Shown here one piece after another: positions 19,693-29,166 of a stretch of DNA of 64,000 bases. Position numbers and translations under genes: made by a program. The notes below the pieces were generated by a model. That model did not search any database. It worked only from the letters and a program-made list of their open reading frames with translations, and had not been told where the DNA came from. The DNA comes from an uncultured Alphaproteobacteria bacterium (GTDB lineage: Bacteria > Pseudomonadota > Alphaproteobacteria > Thalassobaculales > Thalassobaculaceae). Within the stretch, counting starts at the first letter, position 1; every line of letters begins with the position of its first letter. The stretch is from assembly GCA_937776645.1 (NCBI GenBank), contig CALMRI010000009.1, positions 1 through 64,000 of the forward strand, read 5' to 3'.

Positions 19693-20856
19693 ATGGTTCC
19701 TGCGCGGGGCTTCGCCACCGCCGAGTTCGAGACCCGCACCGAGCGGGCTCAGCGCGCCATGGCCGAGGCGGGGTTCGCCGCGCTGCTGCTCACCACTGAG
19801 CCGGAAGTGCGATATTTCTCTGGTTTTCTCACCCCCTTTTGGCAGAGCCCGACCCGGCCTTGGTTTCTGGTGTTACCTCGGCAGGGTAAGCCGGTAGCAG
19901 TGATCCCTGAAATCGGCGCGACGCGGATGGCGGCAACCTGGATCGACGACATTCGCACCTGGCCAGCGCCACGGCCCGGCGATGACGGGATCAGTGATCT
20001 GTCGGCATTGCTGCGCGTGTTGACCGCCGCCGGCGGCTCGGTTGGTCTGGCGATGGGCCATGAGAGCCATCTGCGCATGCCACTTAACAATTTTAAGGCC
20101 CTTCAAGAGGATCTGTCCGGGGTTGAATTCATCGACGCCGGTCCGCTTCTCTGGGATCTGCGGATGCTTAAGTCAGAGGCGGAAATCGACAAAATTCGCC
20201 ATGTCTGCCAGCTGGTCTCAGACGGGTTCGAGGGGCTGGGCCAGATCGCCGCGACCGGCGATGTGGAGCGCGATATTTTCCGCAGCTTTCGCATCGATTT
20301 GCTCAAACGCGGTGCCGACGAGGTGCCCTATTTGGTCGGCGGCTCCGGGCCGGGCGGTCCGGTCGAGGTGATCGGACCGCCCTCCGGCCGGATTGTGGCG
20401 GTAGGTGATGTACTGATGATGGATACCGGGACGGTGTTTGACGGGTATTACTCTGATTTTGATCGAAATTTTTCTTTTGGACATGCCGATGATTTGGCAA
20501 GGGGCGCCTATGATGTTGTCTATCGGGCGACTGAGGCCGGGCTCGCGGCGGCACGACCTGGGGCCACGGCCGCCGATCTTTGGGCGGCGATGGCGGCGGT
20601 GCTGGATGCCGGCGGACCCTCGGGCAATGTCGTCGGGCGGCTCGGTCATGGTCTGGGCATGCAACTCACCGAGGCGCCCTCGAACATGCCGGGCGACCAG
20701 ACGATGATGCGGCCGGGTATGGTAATGACCCTGGAGCCGAGCATGACATATGGTGACGGACGGGTCATGGTGCACGAGGAAAACTTGGTGATCCGAGACA
20801 GCTCGCCTGAATTGCTTTCCCGGCGGGCGCCAGCGGAGCTCCCGGTTATCGATTGA
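19693..20856 (+). CDS. M24-family Xaa-Pro peptidase-like protein
   Basis: MLKSEAEIDKIRHVCQL; GDVLMMDTGTVFDGYYSDFDRNF; GRLGHGLGMQLTEAPS; GMVMTLEPSM; start at MVPARGFATAEF. Confidence 0.85.
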   Translation: MVPARGFATAEFETRTERAQRAMAEAGFAALLLTTEPEVRYFSGFLTPFWQSPTRPWFLVLPRQGKPVAVIPEIGATRMAATWIDDIRTWPAPRPGDDGISDLSALLRVLTAAGGSVGLAMGHESHLRMPLNNFKALQEDLSGVEFIDAGPLLWDLRMLKSEAEIDKIRHVCQLVSDGFEGLGQIAATGDVERDIFRSFRIDLLKRGADEVPYLVGGSGPGGPVEVIGPPSGRIVAVGDVLMMDTGTVFDGYYSDFDRNFSFGHADDLARGAYDVVYRATEAGLAAARPGATAADLWAAMAAVLDAGGPSGNVVGRLGHGLGMQLTEAPSNMPGDQTMMRPGMVMTLEPSMTYGDGRVMVHEENLVIRDSSPELLSRRAPAELPVID

Positions 20857-21348
20857 TGAAAATCTATAGTTATTGAATATAAACAATTATTTATAATGTT
20901 TTTTAAAGTAAATCTATTAAGATAGAGGTTGCTTAAAATAAGCTATCCGAGGCTATTTCAAGAGGCCCTGATATGGATGTCCCCGCAGATGCTGTCATTG
21001 CCGCCAGCGGTGGGGTTTCACTGGCTCGTTAAACCGCTAACGGCGCTAACGCTATCATTGGGTTCGATAACCGTGCGATGACCATCCGGCGCAACACCGA
21101 CCCGGCTAGCGGCTGTTGGAACGGCTGGTCGTTAGTGTTCAGCGAGATGAGGTAAACGTACATCCGCGTTTTTAAGGCCTGGCACGGCCAAGAGCCGCGG
21201 TTCGGTAAGGTCTCCACGGCCTGTCTGGCTAATTTTACGTCAAGGCCCGGGGGGTCCAGGGCGATGGCGCTCTTGCGAAGGCCAAGGGTTCCATGCTCGT
21301 CTGGCCAGCGCTCGAAAGGTCGGGCGTTGGACTAGCGATGGAGCCAGC

Positions 21349-23367
21349 ATGCGGGTTGGGATTGAAGTTGGCGGGACATTTACCGATCTCGTCGTGGTGG
21401 ATACTCATGGCGTGCGCACGGCGAAGGTGCCGAGCACCCCGGCGCGACCGGATGAGGGGGCGATGCACGCTATCGAGGCCGCCGGTCTCGATCCCGCCGC
21501 TATCGAAGAACTGGTGCACGGGTCCACCGTCGCCACCAATGCCGTGCTGGAGCGCAAGGGCGCGAAGGTTTGCCTGTTCGTCACCCGGGGCACGCGTGAT
21601 CTATTGCTGTTGCAGCGTCACGATCGCGGCTCAATCTACGACCTGCATTACCGCAAGCCTGAACCGGTGGTGGCGCGGCGCGATACCTTCGAGATCGACG
21701 AGAGATTATCTGCTGACGGCGTGGTGATCTCGGCGCTGGACGAAAAGGCCGCCGAAGTGCTGGTGAAAAAGATGTTGGCGAATGGGGAATACCAGGCGGC
21801 GGCGATATGTTTTTTACATTCCTACACGGACCCCAGTCATGAACAAGCTCTGGCGCGAATCATCCGCGCCGCGGCGCCGGCAATGACGGTGAGCTGTTCC
21901 AGCGATGTCACGCGCGAATTTCGGGAATATGAGCGGGCCTCGACGACGACCTTGGCGGCCTATGTGCAGCCGGTGATCGCCGGCTATGTTACCCGCTTCT
22001 CCGACGCTCTGGCGGCGCGTGGTTTCAAGGGGCGCTTCAGTATCATGCAATCGAATGGCGGGCGGATGCCGGCCGAAGCGATGGCCCGTAACGCCATCGC
22101 CGCGCTTTTCTCCGGACCCGCCGCGGGGGTTATCGGCGCGGTTCGTAGCGTCGCCGGGGCAGGCTACAGCAATCTGATCACGCTCGACATGGGCGGCACC
22201 AGCACGGATGTGTCGCTAATCGCTGATGGCCAACTGGAACTGGCGGCGATGACCAAGATCGATGGGTTGCCAGTGAAGACGCCGGTAGTCGATATCGTTA
22301 CCGTGGGGGCTGGTGGTGGCTCGATCGCCTGGGCCGATGATGGTGGCTTACTGCGGGTCGGACCGCGCTCGGCCGGTGCAACACCAGGGCCGGCTTGCTA
22401 CGGTCGTGGCGGCGAGGTGCCGACCGTGACCGATGCACATCTGATCCGCGGCACCTTGCGGTCCGATACCTTCCTCGGTGGCAAGATGACAGTGGATGGC
22501 GAGGCCTCGCAGCGGGTCTTCAGCACTTTGGCGGATCAATTCGGTCTATCACTAGAGGAAATCGCCGACAGCGCCATTCGCCTTGCCGACGCCAATATTG
22601 TTCGAGCGATTCAGCAGGTTTCGACCGAACGCGGGCGTGATCCGCGGGACTATGTGTTGGTGCCGTTCGGTGGCGCCGGGCCGTTGCATGCGGCGCGGGT
22701 GGCCGAAGACCTCAATATCGATACGGTGGTCGTGCCGCCCAATGCTGGTGTGCTATCAGCTTCCGGATTACTGCTATCGGACCACGTCCACTACCGCACT
22801 CGAACCCGCCGACGGCGAGTCACGGACGCGACGATCGGTGATATCCGCGCCACGGTGGCGGAACTGCAGGAGGAAGCGCGCGACTATCTCGCCTCGCTAG
22901 ATATCGAGGCCGGGACGGATTTCGACCGGGTATTGGAAATGCGCTATGTCGGTCAGGCTTTCGAGGTTTCGGTTGCCTTGGGGGATTTGGATCTGAACGC
23001 GCTTGGCGCCGATGATCTTTCCGGGCTTTTCGCTGAGGCTCACCGCCGGATTTTTGAGTTCGCTAAGGCGCATGGCGATCCGGTGGAGGTGGTCTCTTTT
23101 CGGGTGGGGGCCAAGGCGCCGCCACCGGAAGTGCCGGCGTCGCCAGCACTGCTGTCCAAACCCGCTTCGCCAGCCGGCCGGCGGACTCGTCTAGTAGAGC
23201 GTGGCGAAGTTCTTGACGCCGCCCTGCTGGCCCGGGACGGGTTGGGCGACGCGGCGCTCTCGGGCCCGGCGCTGATCGAAGATGGCAGCGCGACGATCTA
23301 TGTCCCGCCCGGCTGGGCCGCGACCTTGGACGCCGAGGGTAATGTGATCTTGAAGAGGGAGTCCTAA
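21349..23367 (+). CDS. hyuA: Hydantoinase/oxoprolinase family protein, subunit A (copy 1)
   Basis: MRVGIEVGGTFTDLVVVD; HGSTVATNAVLERKGAKV; LDMGGTSTDVSLIADG; VPFGGAGPLHAARVAEDLNI. Confidence 0.9.
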   Translation: MRVGIEVGGTFTDLVVVDTHGVRTAKVPSTPARPDEGAMHAIEAAGLDPAAIEELVHGSTVATNAVLERKGAKVCLFVTRGTRDLLLLQRHDRGSIYDLHYRKPEPVVARRDTFEIDERLSADGVVISALDEKAAEVLVKKMLANGEYQAAAICFLHSYTDPSHEQALARIIRAAAPAMTVSCSSDVTREFREYERASTTTLAAYVQPVIAGYVTRFSDALAARGFKGRFSIMQSNGGRMPAEAMARNAIAALFSGPAAGVIGAVRSVAGAGYSNLITLDMGGTSTDVSLIADGQLELAAMTKIDGLPVKTPVVDIVTVGAGGGSIAWADDGGLLRVGPRSAGATPGPACYGRGGEVPTVTDAHLIRGTLRSDTFLGGKMTVDGEASQRVFSTLADQFGLSLEEIADSAIRLADANIVRAIQQVSTERGRDPRDYVLVPFGGAGPLHAARVAEDLNIDTVVVPPNAGVLSASGLLLSDHVHYRTRTRRRRVTDATIGDIRATVAELQEEARDYLASLDIEAGTDFDRVLEMRYVGQAFEVSVALGDLDLNALGADDLSGLFAEAHRRIFEFAKAHGDPVEVVSFRVGAKAPPPEVPASPALLSKPASPAGRRTRLVERGEVLDAALLARDGLGDAALSGPALIEDGSATIYVPPGWAATLDAEGNVILKRES

Positions 23368-23368
23368 G

Positions 23369-25006
23369 ATGGCCGTATCACCCGTCGACCAGGCCGTCAT
23401 TACCCGAGCGCTGATCGCGGCGGCCGACGAGATGGGGGTGAAATTAATCCGCTCGGCCCATTCGCCAGTGGTCCGTGAGGCCCAGGACTGCTCGGCTGCG
23501 ATCATGGACCGCAAGGGCCGGGTGGTGGCTCAGGCGGATCTGATCCCGATCCAACTCGGCTCGGTCACCCACACCTTCCGCGCATGTCTAGAGCATCATC
23601 CGCTGGAAACCCTCGAGGAGGGGGATTTCCTGATCAACAACGATCCTTATGCCGGCGGCCAGCATCTGCCGGATATCTTTCTCTTCTCGCCGATCTTTCT
23701 CGATAACGTCTTGATCGGTGTTACCGCGACGGTGGTCCATCACATTGACCTTGGCGGCGGCGCGCCGGGTCTCAATCCCAATGCGGGGGACGTGCACGAG
23801 GAGGGCATCACCTTCCCGCCGAGCCGCTATTCGGTGGAGCGTGACTGGAAGGGCGGGCCGTTCGAGCGGCTGGTTCGGGCTAATGTCCGGATGCCCGAGG
23901 CGACGATTGGCGACATCAACGCGCAATTCGCCGCCAATTCGGTCGGTGGTGAGCGGTTGAAGGATCTTTGTCGCAAGTTCAGCGTTGATACCGTCTTTGC
24001 CGCAATGGATGAGATGCTGGACTATTCTGAGCGCCGGGTCCGCGCCGCCATAGCCGCCGCGCCGGATGGCACCTATACCGGCGAGGCTTGGCTCGACGAT
24101 GACGGCAGGGGCGACGAGCCGGTGCCGGTTCGCGCCAACCTGACCATCGATGGCGAGGCTATCTCCGTCGATTTCACCGGTACCGCCGCTCAGGTCCGCA
24201 CCAACATGAACAGTCCGTTCGCCTCCACGGTTTCCTCCGCCATCGCCTGCATCAAGGCGGTGCTTACCGACCCCGACATCCCCTTCAACGAGGGCGCGGA
24301 ACGAGCGATCACGGTGACCGCGCCCTATGGCTCGATCTTGAACCCGAAACCACCAGCGCCGGTCCGCGCCCGCCTGTTACCAAGCTATCGGGTGGTCAAT
24401 TCGGTGATGAATGCCCTGGCCAAGGCGGTGCCGGACCGGGTGATCGCGCCGGGTTTTGATACCACGACCGTCAGTTGCCTCAGTCATCGGGGCGAGGACG
24501 GATACAACATCTATCTTGAGATCTTCGGCGGTGGTTTCGGCGCCGGACCGGATAACGATGGCTGTGATGCGGTCGATTCCATGTTGTCGAACTGTTCGAA
24601 TATACCGATCGAGGCGATGGAGTCGGATTATCCGTTCTTTCGAGTCGAGGATTACAGCCTGCGCTCCGACTCCGGCGGCGCTGGGCGTCAGCGGGGCGGC
24701 ATGGGCTTTCAGCGGATCTACCGGGTGCTTGCTGAGAATGTCACCTTCGCCACCTATGGCGATCGTTTTCGGATCGCTCCGGAGGGGGTGTTCGGGGGCT
24801 CGCCGGGCGCTAAGGCCGAGACCTTTGTCGAGCGTGGCGGCCAGAAGATCCCGCTTGCCTCTAAGCAACAGTTTACCCTGCAGCCGGATGACCGACTGGT
24901 GGTGCGCACCGGCGGCGGCGGTGGGTTCGGCCCGCCCAGTGACCGGGCAGCGGCGCTGATGGAGACCGATGAGGCCGATGGATTCACCGGCAACACCGGC
25001 TCATGA
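23369..25006 (+). CDS. hyuB: Hydantoinase B/oxoprolinase family protein (copy 1)
   Basis: INNDPYAGGQHLPDIFLFSPIF; GGAPGLNPNAGDVHEEGI; SDSGGAGRQRGGMGFQRIYRV; GGGGGFGPPSDR. Confidence 0.9.
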   Translation: MAVSPVDQAVITRALIAAADEMGVKLIRSAHSPVVREAQDCSAAIMDRKGRVVAQADLIPIQLGSVTHTFRACLEHHPLETLEEGDFLINNDPYAGGQHLPDIFLFSPIFLDNVLIGVTATVVHHIDLGGGAPGLNPNAGDVHEEGITFPPSRYSVERDWKGGPFERLVRANVRMPEATIGDINAQFAANSVGGERLKDLCRKFSVDTVFAAMDEMLDYSERRVRAAIAAAPDGTYTGEAWLDDDGRGDEPVPVRANLTIDGEAISVDFTGTAAQVRTNMNSPFASTVSSAIACIKAVLTDPDIPFNEGAERAITVTAPYGSILNPKPPAPVRARLLPSYRVVNSVMNALAKAVPDRVIAPGFDTTTVSCLSHRGEDGYNIYLEIFGGGFGAGPDNDGCDAVDSMLSNCSNIPIEAMESDYPFFRVEDYSLRSDSGGAGRQRGGMGFQRIYRVLAENVTFATYGDRFRIAPEGVFGGSPGAKAETFVERGGQKIPLASKQQFTLQPDDRLVVRTGGGGGFGPPSDRAAALMETDEADGFTGNTGS

Positions 25007-25399
25007 GTATGCACGGGGCCAATGAGCAGATAACAACCATGAAATTCCGTGCGTTATAACCTGATATAGTGCGCTAAGCAGACATTCAGCGTTGGGATGT
25101 GGAGCGTAGAGGCAATTCAGCGCGAAATACTACGCACGCGTTACCCGGGCCTCCCCGAAGAGGTCAAAGTCGTTCTGGTGCCAAACAAGGCGGATATCGC
25201 CGGCGATCGGCTCAAGGCGCTGTTATGGGGCTGGGCGTCGTATCGCTCGAAGGCAACCGGTTTGGCCGATCGGTCGATCATCGAAATAGCTGCCGTCATG
25301 GCTAGGACATGGTGTCCGCCGCCCCCTTCATTGCGTGGCACCGGGTCCCTATCGTAGAGTATTGTCTCGCCCGACCTACGGCCCACCCTCGGTGAATAC

Positions 25400-26689
25400 G
25401 TGACTACAACGACAGATCTGCTCGCCCGCCGACACCGCGCACTTGGCTCGGGCGCACCGCTGTTCTACGAGCAGCCGCTGCACATCGTCCGCGGCGACGG
25501 CGTGTATCTGTACGACGCGGACGGCCGCCGCTACGTCGACATGTACAACAACGTCCCCTGCGTCGGTCACGCCAACCCGCGCGTGGTCGAGGCGATGGCC
25601 CGCCAGCAGGCAACCCTGAACGTGCACAGCCGCTATCTGCACGAAACCGTCGTAACCTTCTGCGAACGCCTCGCGGCCCTGCATGGTCCGCAGATCGAAA
25701 GCGTCATCCTGAGCTGCAGCGGCACAGAGGCCAACGAGGTAGCGCTGCGCATGGCGCGCTTCGCTACGGGCAAGCGCGGCTTGATCTGTACCGACGCCAC
25801 CTATCATGGCAACAGTGAGTTGGTCGGCGCCCTCACCCGTGTCGGCCAGCAACCAACGCCGAACCCTTCTGTCCGCAGCATACCCTTTCCCGAAAAATAC
25901 CGCCCCATCGTCGCCGGCCTAAGCGAGCACGAGTTGTGCGAGGCATATTTGGAGAATCTTGCGATCGCGATCGCCGACTTGCAGGCCTCCGGCGAGGGCG
26001 TCGCGGCGATGATCGTCTGCTCTATCCTCGCCAACGAAGGCCTGCCCGATATTCCTACCGGCTTCATGGCCCGTGCCGAGGACATGGTGCGGGATGCCGG
26101 CGGCCTGATCATCGCTGACGAAGTACAGGCCGGCTATGCCCGTACCGGCCATTGGTGGGGTTACGAGGTGACGGGCTTCACCCCCGACATCGTCGTCACC
26201 GGCAAGCCCATGGGCGCCGGCCTGCCGCTGGCCGCCACCGCGGCGAGCCGTGCCCTGGTCGAGACCTTTCGGGCCAAGACACGCTACTTCAACACCTATG
26301 CCTCCTCGCCGCTGCAGGCCGCGGTCGGCATGGCGGTGCTGGATGAGATCGAGCAACGGGACGTGCGCCGCAACGTCACCTCCGTCGGTGCTGCGCTGAA
26401 GGCCGCACTCACACAGCGCAAGGGCACCAGCGATACGATTGGCGACGTGCGCGGCCACGGCCTGTTCCTCGGCGTCGAGATGGTCGACCCGGCGGACGCC
26501 TGCACCCGACCTGGACCTGGCCAAAGACGGGTGATCAATCGGCTGAAGGACAAGGGCTTCCTGACCAGCAATGCCGGCGCCTTCGCCAACGTCGTGAAGA
26601 TCCGGCCGCCGCTGATCTTTTCAGCGAAGCCGCAGCCGCCGCATTCCTGGATCGCCTGGGACGAAACAATCGCCGAACTCGCGGGATGA
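25400..26689 (+). CDS. Class III PLP-dependent aminotransferase
   Basis: GTG start; DADGRRYVDMYNNVPCVGHANPRVVEA; LIIADEVQAGYARTGHWWGYE; DIVVTGKPMGAGLPLAA. Confidence 0.88.
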   Translation: MTTTTDLLARRHRALGSGAPLFYEQPLHIVRGDGVYLYDADGRRYVDMYNNVPCVGHANPRVVEAMARQQATLNVHSRYLHETVVTFCERLAALHGPQIESVILSCSGTEANEVALRMARFATGKRGLICTDATYHGNSELVGALTRVGQQPTPNPSVRSIPFPEKYRPIVAGLSEHELCEAYLENLAIAIADLQASGEGVAAMIVCSILANEGLPDIPTGFMARAEDMVRDAGGLIIADEVQAGYARTGHWWGYEVTGFTPDIVVTGKPMGAGLPLAATAASRALVETFRAKTRYFNTYASSPLQAAVGMAVLDEIEQRDVRRNVTSVGAALKAALTQRKGTSDTIGDVRGHGLFLGVEMVDPADACTRPGPGQRRVINRLKDKGFLTSNAGAFANVVKIRPPLIFSAKPQPPHSWIAWDETIAELAG

Positions 26690-26749
26690 CCACGGACGCA
26701 GCGAGACCAATACACAGGCCAGGCCTATGCACGCGGCCGCCCGCCGGGC

Positions 26750-27707
26750 CCTCGTCGACGTTCGGCGTCGAGCCCGCCGACCTACGCATTTCATCCGTCT
26801 GAGCCGAGAACGTCACCTTCCGCGCGACCGATGCGCGAGACGGATCGCCGCTCGTCCTCCGGCTGCACCGCCCCGGGTACCACGACATCGTTGCCCTGCG
26901 ATCGGAGCACATCTGGACCCGCGCCCTTGGTCCAGGCCGGCATAGCGGCACCCGGAACCGCTTCTGACGCGGGCGGGCGAAAACTTCGCCCAGGTCGAAA
27001 TCGCCTCAACAGGGGAACAGCGGTGGGCTGGACTTGCGCGTTGGTTGGAAGGTGAACTGCTTGCCGATGTGGTCGCGCGTAAATCCGACCCAGCCGCCAA
27101 CGCCGGCGATTTCGCAAAATGGGCGCGATCATGGCGGCGATGCATAACCAGGCGACCGACTGGACGCCGCCCGCCGGTTTCCAGCGGCATAGGCTCGATG
27201 CCGACGGGTTGATGGGGCTCGAGCCGTTTTGGGGCCCGTTCTGGGACCAGGCCATGCTCTCCCCCGCCGAACGCACCATGCTGCTGGATACGCGAGATCG
27301 GCTGCATGCGGCGCTCACTCGCTACGGCAAGGCGACCCGAACATTCAGCATGATTCATGCGGACTTGCATCCGCGCAACGTGCTGATCGATGGAGCAAGG
27401 ATGGCGGTGATCGATTTCGACGATTCCGGGTTCGGATGGCATCAGTACGATCTCGCGGCGGCCCTTAACGGCTATCGGGATCATCCCGACTTTGTCGTAT
27501 TTCGTGACGCCTGCATAGCGTGGCTACCAGTCCGTGCGCCGGATCTCGGGCGCGGACCTAGCGTTGCTGCCGATGTTTCTGCTGATCCGCGACATGGCGC
27601 ATTTGGGTTGGTACCACGAGCGCCCGGAATTGGCGCGGTCGTCGGTGCTTTCGCGAGCAAAGGAGCGGGCCTGTTCAAGAGCGGCGGACTTCGAGCCACT
27701 GATCTGA
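26750..27707 (+). pseudogene. Decayed aminoglycoside-phosphotransferase-fold kinase
   Basis: Segments in shifting frames: AENVTFRATDARDGSPLVLRLHRPGYHDIVALRSEHIWTRAL / VQAGIAAP / EPLLTRAGENFAQVEIASTGEQRWAGLARWLEGELLADVV / MGAIMAAMHNQATDW..FSMIHADLHPRNVLIDGARMAVIDFDDSGFGW / YQSVRRISGADLALLPMFLLIRDMAHLGWYHERPEL; in-frame TGA at 26800. Confidence 0.75.
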
Positions 27708-27759
27708 AGCGTGCTCTATTTCAATGGGATAGGGCATCTTTACATCTCTTGGCCAATCG

Positions 27760-27939
27760 GCCGACCCGGGCGGATTGTACGCGATGCATGGCGCCCACGG
27801 TGGCCTGCCCTGGTCGGCGCTCGCAAAGCCGGCGATCGACCTGGCGCGCGACGGCTTTCTCGCCACCCACGCCTACCGCCATTATGCGGGTTTGAGTCTC
27901 GACAAGTTGCAGGTCGATCCGATCAGCCGCATCGTCTAG
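27760..27939 (+). pseudogene. Gamma-glutamyltransferase-like fragment
   Basis: GLYAMHGAHGGLPWSALAKPAIDLARDGFLATHAYRHYAGLSLDKLQVDP*; resembles the GGT segment after the signal region, with no full-length reading frame. Confidence 0.5.
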
Positions 27940-28043
27940 CTGGATTGACGCGGCGCGACGCCGTCACCCGGGTCCCGCTGGACCGTGCCGACGATCAAGC
28001 GGCTCTTAGACCTTCGGGGTGGTCTCGTCGCTTCGGGTGGCGA

Positions 28044-28988
28044 TCACCGCAGATAATGCGACTCCTTGCCTTTCACCACCGCGACCAGCGTCTGATTAAT
28101 CGGCGTCGCGATGCCATGCTCACGGCCGAGCCGGACCACGGCGCCGGCGATGGTGTCGATCTCGGTCGGCCGTTCCTTCAACAGATCGGTACAGAGGCTG
28201 GATTTGCTGGCGCCGGTGCCCTCAGGGCTGATCAGCGGGGCCAGGATCTCCTGCTTCTCGGTGTCGGTGATAGGGATGCCCTCGGCAGCGGCTACCAATG
28301 CCGCTTCCTCCATGGCCCCGATGCACACTGCCTTCAGCTCGGGGATGGCCATCATCTGCTGGGAGTTCAGGTTGGTAGAGCCCGAGGCGGCGCTGAGCGC
28401 GACATTGGCCAGATATTTCTTCCACATCATCTTGCGCAGTTCACCGCTTGCATGGGTTTCCAGGCCGGCGGCGGTAAACGCCTCGGCGATCCGTTCGGCC
28501 CGCGCTGACAGGCCACCCTCCAGCTCGCCAATGTAGGACGGAAGGTCACTGTAATTGTGCACGACCCCCGGCCGGATGACCATGGCGCCCTGGGCGGTCA
28601 GCCCGCCCAGTACCCGCTCGATACCGATGGTCGAGCCGATATTTTCTTCGTTGCCGAGGCCGTTCTGAAAGCTGATCGCCACGGTATCTGGCCCGAACAA
28701 CCCACGCGCCGCCTGGACCGCCTCTATTGTGTGCATCGCCTTGGTCTGGACGATCACCACATCGACCGGCCCGACACTGGCGGCATCGGTAGTCGCGGTG
28801 ATCGCAATGGAGCGCTCGCCGCCATGGCCGGTCATCGCGAGGCCGTGCTGGTTGATGGCGTTGACATGCTCACTCCAGCGGTCGATCAAGGTGACGTTAA
28901 GGCCGCCCTGGCGCAGCAAGCCGCCAAACAGGCCGCCAATCGCACCGGCGCCGACAACCGCGATCTTGGGCCAGTAAGGGGATATCAT
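28044..28988 (-). CDS. Ketopantoate reductase family protein (2-dehydropantoate 2-reductase-like)
   Basis: KIAVVGAGAIGGLFGGLLRQGGLNVTLIDR; ISFQNGLGNEENIG; RKMMWKKYLANVALSAASGSTN. Confidence 0.85.
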   Translation of the reverse strand: MISPYWPKIAVVGAGAIGGLFGGLLRQGGLNVTLIDRWSEHVNAINQHGLAMTGHGGERSIAITATTDAASVGPVDVVIVQTKAMHTIEAVQAARGLFGPDTVAISFQNGLGNEENIGSTIGIERVLGGLTAQGAMVIRPGVVHNYSDLPSYIGELEGGLSARAERIAEAFTAAGLETHASGELRKMMWKKYLANVALSAASGSTNLNSQQMMAIPELKAVCIGAMEEAALVAAAEGIPITDTEKQEILAPLISPEGTGASKSSLCTDLLKERPTEIDTIAGAVVRLGREHGIATPINQTLVAVVKGKESHYLR

Positions 28989-29166
28989 TGGTGTCTACTC
29001 CGTCAGTATGGCCGTTATGTGTTATCGCCCTTATGCCAGCATACGAGCATCACCAGGTCACTTGAAATCAACCGCATTCTCGCCTAGCACCAGAACCCAT
29101 GTTTCATAGCCCCGTCTCGCCCAATAGCAGTGCTGCTTCTAGCCACATCGGTAGGACTGACCCGCG

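Noticed and set aside
20973-21348. Short broken frames (MDVPADAVIAASGGVSLAR*..FDNRAMTIRRNTDPASGCWNGW..) as a possible mobile-element relic
   Set aside because: No transposase motif or terminal repeats could be supported.
25097-25357. 86-aa ORF MWSVEAIQREILRTRYPGLPEEVKVVLVPNKADIAGDRLKALLWG...
   Set aside because: Could be real but no family, RBS or conservation evidence is visible.
26800-26802. In-frame TGA in the APH-type kinase as a possible selenocysteine codon
   Set aside because: The gene also has several frame changes and no SECIS-like structure was apparent; decay is simpler.
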